A stretch of DNA of 21,582 nucleotides, from positions 1 to 21,582 of the IMG/VR virus record IMGVR_UViG_3300037247_000928; one strand, given 5' to 3'. Position numbers and translations under genes: made by a program. A model generated the notes under the pieces. That model searched no databases, was not told where the DNA came from, and worked only from the letters and a program-made list of their open reading frames with translations. Source of the stretch: a virus. This document shows positions 19,629 to 21,582 of the stretch, one piece after another (position 1 is the first letter of the stretch; every line of letters starts with the position of its first letter).

Positions 19629-19713
19629 TGGGGGCACACGCTGTCTGCCCGTCGCAGGGCTGCTCCTGGCGGGATGCTGCCTCCCGTGCGGTTTTTCCTT
19701 CCGTGTGCCCCCA
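19629..19713 (-). ncRNA. Candidate structured RNA with 12-bp closing stem
   Basis: A perfect 12-bp inverted repeat, TGGGGGCACACG (19629-19640) and its complement (19702-19713), brackets 61 nt. On the minus strand the interior can form CGGGA/UCCCG with a 7-nt loop, then GCCC/GGGC with a 6-nt loop, and a weak GG-A5-CC hairpin, giving a three-armed, cloverleaf-like shape. It is not a tRNA: the closing stem is too long and there is no CCA or anticodon arm. No known riboswitch or ribozyme core was recognised. It lies 11 nt after the strong hairpin at 19724-19757. Confidence 0.38.
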
Positions 19714-19723
19714 TAGAACACCA

Positions 19724-19757
19724 CCGGGGCCAACCACATGGGTATGGTTGGCCCCGG
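19724..19757 (-). terminator. Perfect 13-bp hairpin after the promoter-proximal gene
   Basis: CCGGGGCCAACCA (19724-19736) pairs perfectly with 19745-19757 around an 8-nt loop. It begins 22 nt after the stop of the gene at 19779. The downstream minus-strand sequence (TGGTGTTCT) has only scattered T residues, so it may be a leaky or factor-dependent terminator, or a stabilising 3' hairpin. Confidence 0.58.
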
Positions 19758-19778
19758 CGTTTGACCTACGCAGCGGGG

Positions 19779-20240
19779 TTAGCTGGCGAGGTCGAAGCTC
19801 CGAACTTCGTAGAACCACTTGTCCTTGCTGGAGGGCAAGCTGGTGGGCAAGCCGAGCTTCTTCAGCTTGTCCGTTTCGTTCAGCCCACAGAGCCGTTTGA
19901 CGCTGTGGATGGCGCGGGCCGGGTAAGCGCGGCCAAAGTAACCACGGGTGGGGTTGTACCCCTCGCCCACCGTGGCCACACACAGCAACGGGCGCTTTGC
20001 ACCCTTGTGTTTTGCCTTGCGCCACTGCGGTTCCAAGAAGCTGACCTTGAAAATGGCCAGCCCACGGGGCTGCTTGATGGCCTCGATGCCCAGGCTGCCG
20101 GCCAGCTTGGCATTGTTCAGGCCACCCAAGTTGTCGACGGCCGTCACAACCAGCTCCGGGCGCACATTGCGCACGGCGCGGGCTGCGGCATCTTTGTTGC
20201 CATTCACAATCACGGTAATGTTGCCGGGTGTAAATTTCAT
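19779..20240 (-). CDS. Unknown protein expressed from its own strong promoter
   Basis: 153 residues from the ATG at 20240, which has GGAGG 8 nt upstream. An in-frame ATG at 20279 falls at the expected transcription start and is therefore rejected. The sequence begins MKFTPGNITVIVNGNKDAAA and continues with VRPELVVTAVDNLGGLNNAK, then GIEAIKQPRGLAIFKVSFLE, LLCVATVGEGYNPTRGYFG and a basic C-terminal half (VKRLCGLNETDKLKKLGLP). It looks alpha/beta and globular with no metal motif, membrane segment or family I recognise. A promoter upstream and a 13-bp hairpin downstream make it a near-independent unit, unlike every other gene here, so it is probably needed in quantity or early. DNA binding or an anti-host role is possible but unsupported. 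Confidence 0.68.
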   Translation of the reverse strand: MKFTPGNITVIVNGNKDAAARAVRNVRPELVVTAVDNLGGLNNAKLAGSLGIEAIKQPRGLAIFKVSFLEPQWRKAKHKGAKRPLLCVATVGEGYNPTRGYFGRAYPARAIHSVKRLCGLNETDKLKKLGLPTSLPSSKDKWFYEVRSFDLAS

Positions 20241-20285
20241 CGGTTGTTCCTCCGTAGTGTTCAAAGTTGGTGTTGCCATAAGCCG

Positions 20286-20314
20286 ATGCTAGAGGAACGT
20301 TGCACACTTGTCAA
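20286..20314 (-). promoter_or_regulatory. Sigma70-type promoter (TTGACA-17-TAGCAT)
   Basis: On the minus strand a consensus -35 (TTGACA, 20314-20309) is followed after exactly 17 bp by TAGCAT (20291-20286, 4 of 6 to consensus). The 25 bases before the -35 are A/T-rich (ATTTTC repeated twice on the plus strand) and could act as an UP element. The predicted transcript starts near 20279, leaving a leader of about 40 nt with the GGAGG site of the 153-residue gene. It is the only strong promoter I found in the window. Confidence 0.8.
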
Positions 20315-20381
20315 CTCCTATTTTCGATTATTTTCTGCAATGAAACTGCGTTGTTCGGCTGCATGTACCACCTGGGGCGAC

Positions 20382-20591
20382 CTACTGCCGCCGGAATTCC
20401 TCCGTATTCGGGCACGTTGTCCAGTGCGGCTCCAGCGTGTCCGGGTTAAGCGGCAGCTTCTTCTCGTGCGGCGTAACGTACCAGTGTATTTCCGCACCGC
20501 AGGTAGTGCCGTTGCACCGGCTGCTGCCGCTAAACCTGTACCCATCTGCCTCCAACTCCTCGCGGCTACCGTATTGCTTGAAAGCTACCAT
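20382..20591 (-). CDS. Small zinc-ribbon-like protein
   Basis: 69 residues from the ATG at 20591, fixed by GGAGG 7 nt upstream. The frame continues to 20642, but that part is a shadow of the upstream gene. The sequence has RCNGTTCGAEIHWYVTPHEK followed by KLPLNPDTLEPHWTTCPN. The order C-x4-C-G-A-x-I-x-W-x-x-T-P-x-x-K-x-x-P-L-x...H-W-x-T-C-P is one I recognise from small phage and bacterial zinc-ribbon proteins of unknown role. It is the last gene before the promoter region and overlaps the membrane protein gene by 7 nt. Confidence 0.68.
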   Translation of the reverse strand: MVAFKQYGSREELEADGYRFSGSSRCNGTTCGAEIHWYVTPHEKKLPLNPDTLEPHWTTCPNTEEFRRQ

Positions 20592-20884
20592 GTGTGTGCC
20601 TCCAGTTCTTTCAGAAATGGTATTGCCTGGGCCAGTGGCCAATCAATCCCCTCTTTGCGCTGGTGCGTCCAACACCACACTACCCGCGCACACCGCAGCG
20701 GCGTAGGTTTGTCCGGGTAGCCGTCACAGAACTGGTCAAAGACGGTAAGCATGCGCCCGTAGTCGTGCACCACCGGGGGCGTTGGTGCTGGTGCGAAATG
20801 TACATTTGTTGTAATGACAACGATGGCACCCAAAACTACGACCAACTTCAATACAAAGCCCCAATCCGCTAACATGTTCCACAT
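20585..20884 (-). CDS. Single-pass membrane protein of unknown function
   Basis: A 99-residue protein with a hydrophobic helix at about residues 8-27 (WGFVLKLVVVLGAIVVITTN), a Pro-rich joint (APAPTPPVV) and a soluble domain of about 60 residues with three Cys (FDQFCDGYPDKP, RCARVVWCWTHQRK). There is no lipobox, so an N-terminal anchor with the domain outside or inside is likely. The ATG at 20884 overlaps the replication-protein stop (TAATG) and uses GGAGG 7 nt upstream. It might tie replication or injection to the membrane, but no family is recognised. Confidence 0.64.
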   Translation of the reverse strand: MWNMLADWGFVLKLVVVLGAIVVITTNVHFAPAPTPPVVHDYGRMLTVFDQFCDGYPDKPTPLRCARVVWCWTHQRKEGIDWPLAQAIPFLKELEAHTW

Positions 20885-21582
20885 TACTTAGCCTCCTGCG
20901 TCTTGCCATCCGGGCCAACAAAGATAACTACCATGCCGCGCAAAAACTTTTCTAGATGCAGCCGGCCTTCCTGCACAAGCCAATGCAGGATCATTTTGCT
21001 GGGCGCTTGCACCACCAGTATCGTTTCCTTCTCATTCCAATCCCATACCCGCGTAGGGGCAAACCATGTTTGGTATGTGTGTTTATTCATTTTTAATGCA
21101 AGTTGGTTTAGCAAAGTATCCCATAAGGCATTTCCGGTACGTAACACATCATCGGAAGCAATCGGTTTAGTAATCGGTTCTGGCTGTGGTTGCCGTGCTG
21201 ATACTGTACCAGCATAGCGGCCCATGCTGGCCTCTTTGGTTGCCATTACATTGCCAGTCAATTCTTTCTTGCACCAGTTGCCGAGGAATTTCAATACACT
21301 TGGCCGTCCCTTGCCTGTACGCACCAACCACAGGTCTGCCTCCTTGTACACCTGTTCCAAGTTAAGTGCATGACCGAAGGTTTCATCTAATAGTATGTGG
21401 GTGCTTTTAGTTACATTAAGTTTTTTGCCTATGTGATGAAACTGCAAACCTTTGACAACCCCGCTTGCCTGCGTAGCAGGCGTAGGAGAAGAAGCAGCCC
21501 GCGCTTTGCGGGCTGCGCCCCTCTTACCCTTCCCTTTCCCTTTACCTTTCCCTTTACTATTACTATCACCTATCCCTTTACT
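20884..21582 (-). CDS. Replication protein with C-terminal DnaA domain-I-like module, 5' end cut by window edge
   Basis: The frame is open from the stop at 20884 to the right edge (about 232 codons seen). From the edge come a Lys-Gly/Ser linker (KGKGKGKGKRGAARKARAAS), a segment HALNLEQVYKEADLWLVRTG ... VLKFLGNWCKKEL that resembles the C-terminal tail of phage DnaD/initiator-type replication proteins, a variable linker, and ALWDTLLNQLALKMNKHTYQ, then TWFAPTRVWDWNEKETILVV and APSKMILHWLVQEGRLHLEK. The last part matches the DnaA N-terminal domain ('L-W-x-x-x-L-x-x-L-x-x-x-x-x-x-x-x-x-F/Y-x-T-W-x-x-P', then a strand and 'A-P-x-x-x-x-x-W-x-x-x-x'), which recruits the DnaB helicase. Inference: a phage initiator or loader that docks host helicase. 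An in-frame TTG at 21447 is not taken as the start because the frame continues. Confidence 0.75.
   Translation of the reverse strand, partial: SKGIGDSNSKGKGKGKGKGKRGAARKARAASSPTPATQASGVVKGLQFHHIGKKLNVTKSTHILLDETFGHALNLEQVYKEADLWLVRTGKGRPSVLKFLGNWCKKELTGNVMATKEASMGRYAGTVSARQPQPEPITKPIASDDVLRTGNALWDTLLNQLALKMNKHTYQTWFAPTRVWDWNEKETILVVQAPSKMILHWLVQEGRLHLEKFLRGMVVIFVGPDGKTQEAK
21529..21558 (-). repeat. Hexanucleotide repeat coding for (Lys-Gly)n
   Basis: The plus strand reads as tandem six-base units of CCCTTT type (with CCTTCC and ACCTTT variants). In the replication-protein frame this encodes alternating Lys and Gly. Expansion or contraction by whole units would keep the frame, changing only the length of a basic, flexible linker. 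Confidence 0.7.

Noticed and set aside
19629-19713. The three-armed structure considered as a tRNA or tmRNA fragment.
   Set aside because: The closing stem is 12 bp, there is no T-loop or anticodon arm and no CCA end.
19552-20307. A 251-residue minus-strand frame overlapping the promoter, the 153-residue gene and the structured RNA.
   Set aside because: It begins upstream of the predicted transcript start, has no ribosome site and is Gln/Arg-rich in the way of an out-of-frame reading.
19674-20720. A 348-residue open frame on the plus strand, the longest on that strand.
   Set aside because: It runs antisense across three genes with strong ribosome sites, a promoter and two hairpins, has no ribosome site and an unremarkable composition. 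Long plus-strand frames recur opposite most genes here because of codon bias.
1-21582. Search for defence, anti-defence, toxin-antitoxin, retron or integrase genes.
   Set aside because: No such family was recognised. The unknown small proteins could include anti-host factors, but nothing in their sequences shows it.

Overview
This window is a stretch of a tailed double-stranded DNA bacteriophage (or the structural arm of a prophage). Every supportable gene is on the minus strand, so transcription runs from right (position 21582) to left (position 1). The genes are tightly packed, with ATGA or TAATG stop/start overlaps and strong GGAGG ribosome binding sites. I see no host genes, integrase, tRNA or CRISPR array. 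The host cannot be named: the sequence is fairly GC-rich, uses canonical Shine-Dalgarno sites and carries one sigma70-type promoter, which fits many bacteria.

Right end (about 15640-21582): early/middle genes. First comes a replication protein that runs off the right edge. It carries a Lys-Gly repeat linker and ends in a DnaA domain-I-like (helicase-recruiting) module. It is followed by a one-pass membrane protein and a run of about fifteen small genes. Seven of these small genes carry CxxC-type zinc-ribbon signatures, and one is a DUF1643 protein. A clear promoter (TTGACA, 17 bp, TAGCAT) sits at 20286-20314 and drives a 153-residue unknown protein. Downstream of that gene lie a perfect 13-bp hairpin and a second RNA-like structure closed by a 12-bp stem.

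Middle (about 6576-15467): packaging and head genes in the classical order. These are the terminase small subunit, terminase large subunit (with an unusual Pro/Thr-rich insertion and a G9 tract), a small protein, portal, a small Cys/His protein, the MuF-like minor head protein, a coiled-coil protein, prohead protease, scaffold, the DUF2190-type capsid decoration protein and the major capsid protein. The protease reading frame is broken near its 3' end. Its missing C-terminal strand is found in the next frame, fused to the scaffold, and the scaffold also has its own nested start. This resembles the lambda C/Nu3 nested layout with a frameshift added.

Left end (1-6486): a cassette of beta-rich structural proteins comes before the neck genes. 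It holds a 147-residue phage structural protein, two uncharacterised proteins, a beta-helix fibre-like protein and a 767-residue protein with three tandem beta-sandwich-like modules plus thirteen 23-24-residue repeats, each with a conserved Pro-x-His. Then come the head-tail connector, head closure and HK97 gp10-like genes, the last cut by the left edge. The beta-rich cassette between capsid and neck genes suggests capsid fibres or virion surface decorations. Tail tube, tape measure, lysis and most replication genes must lie outside the window.
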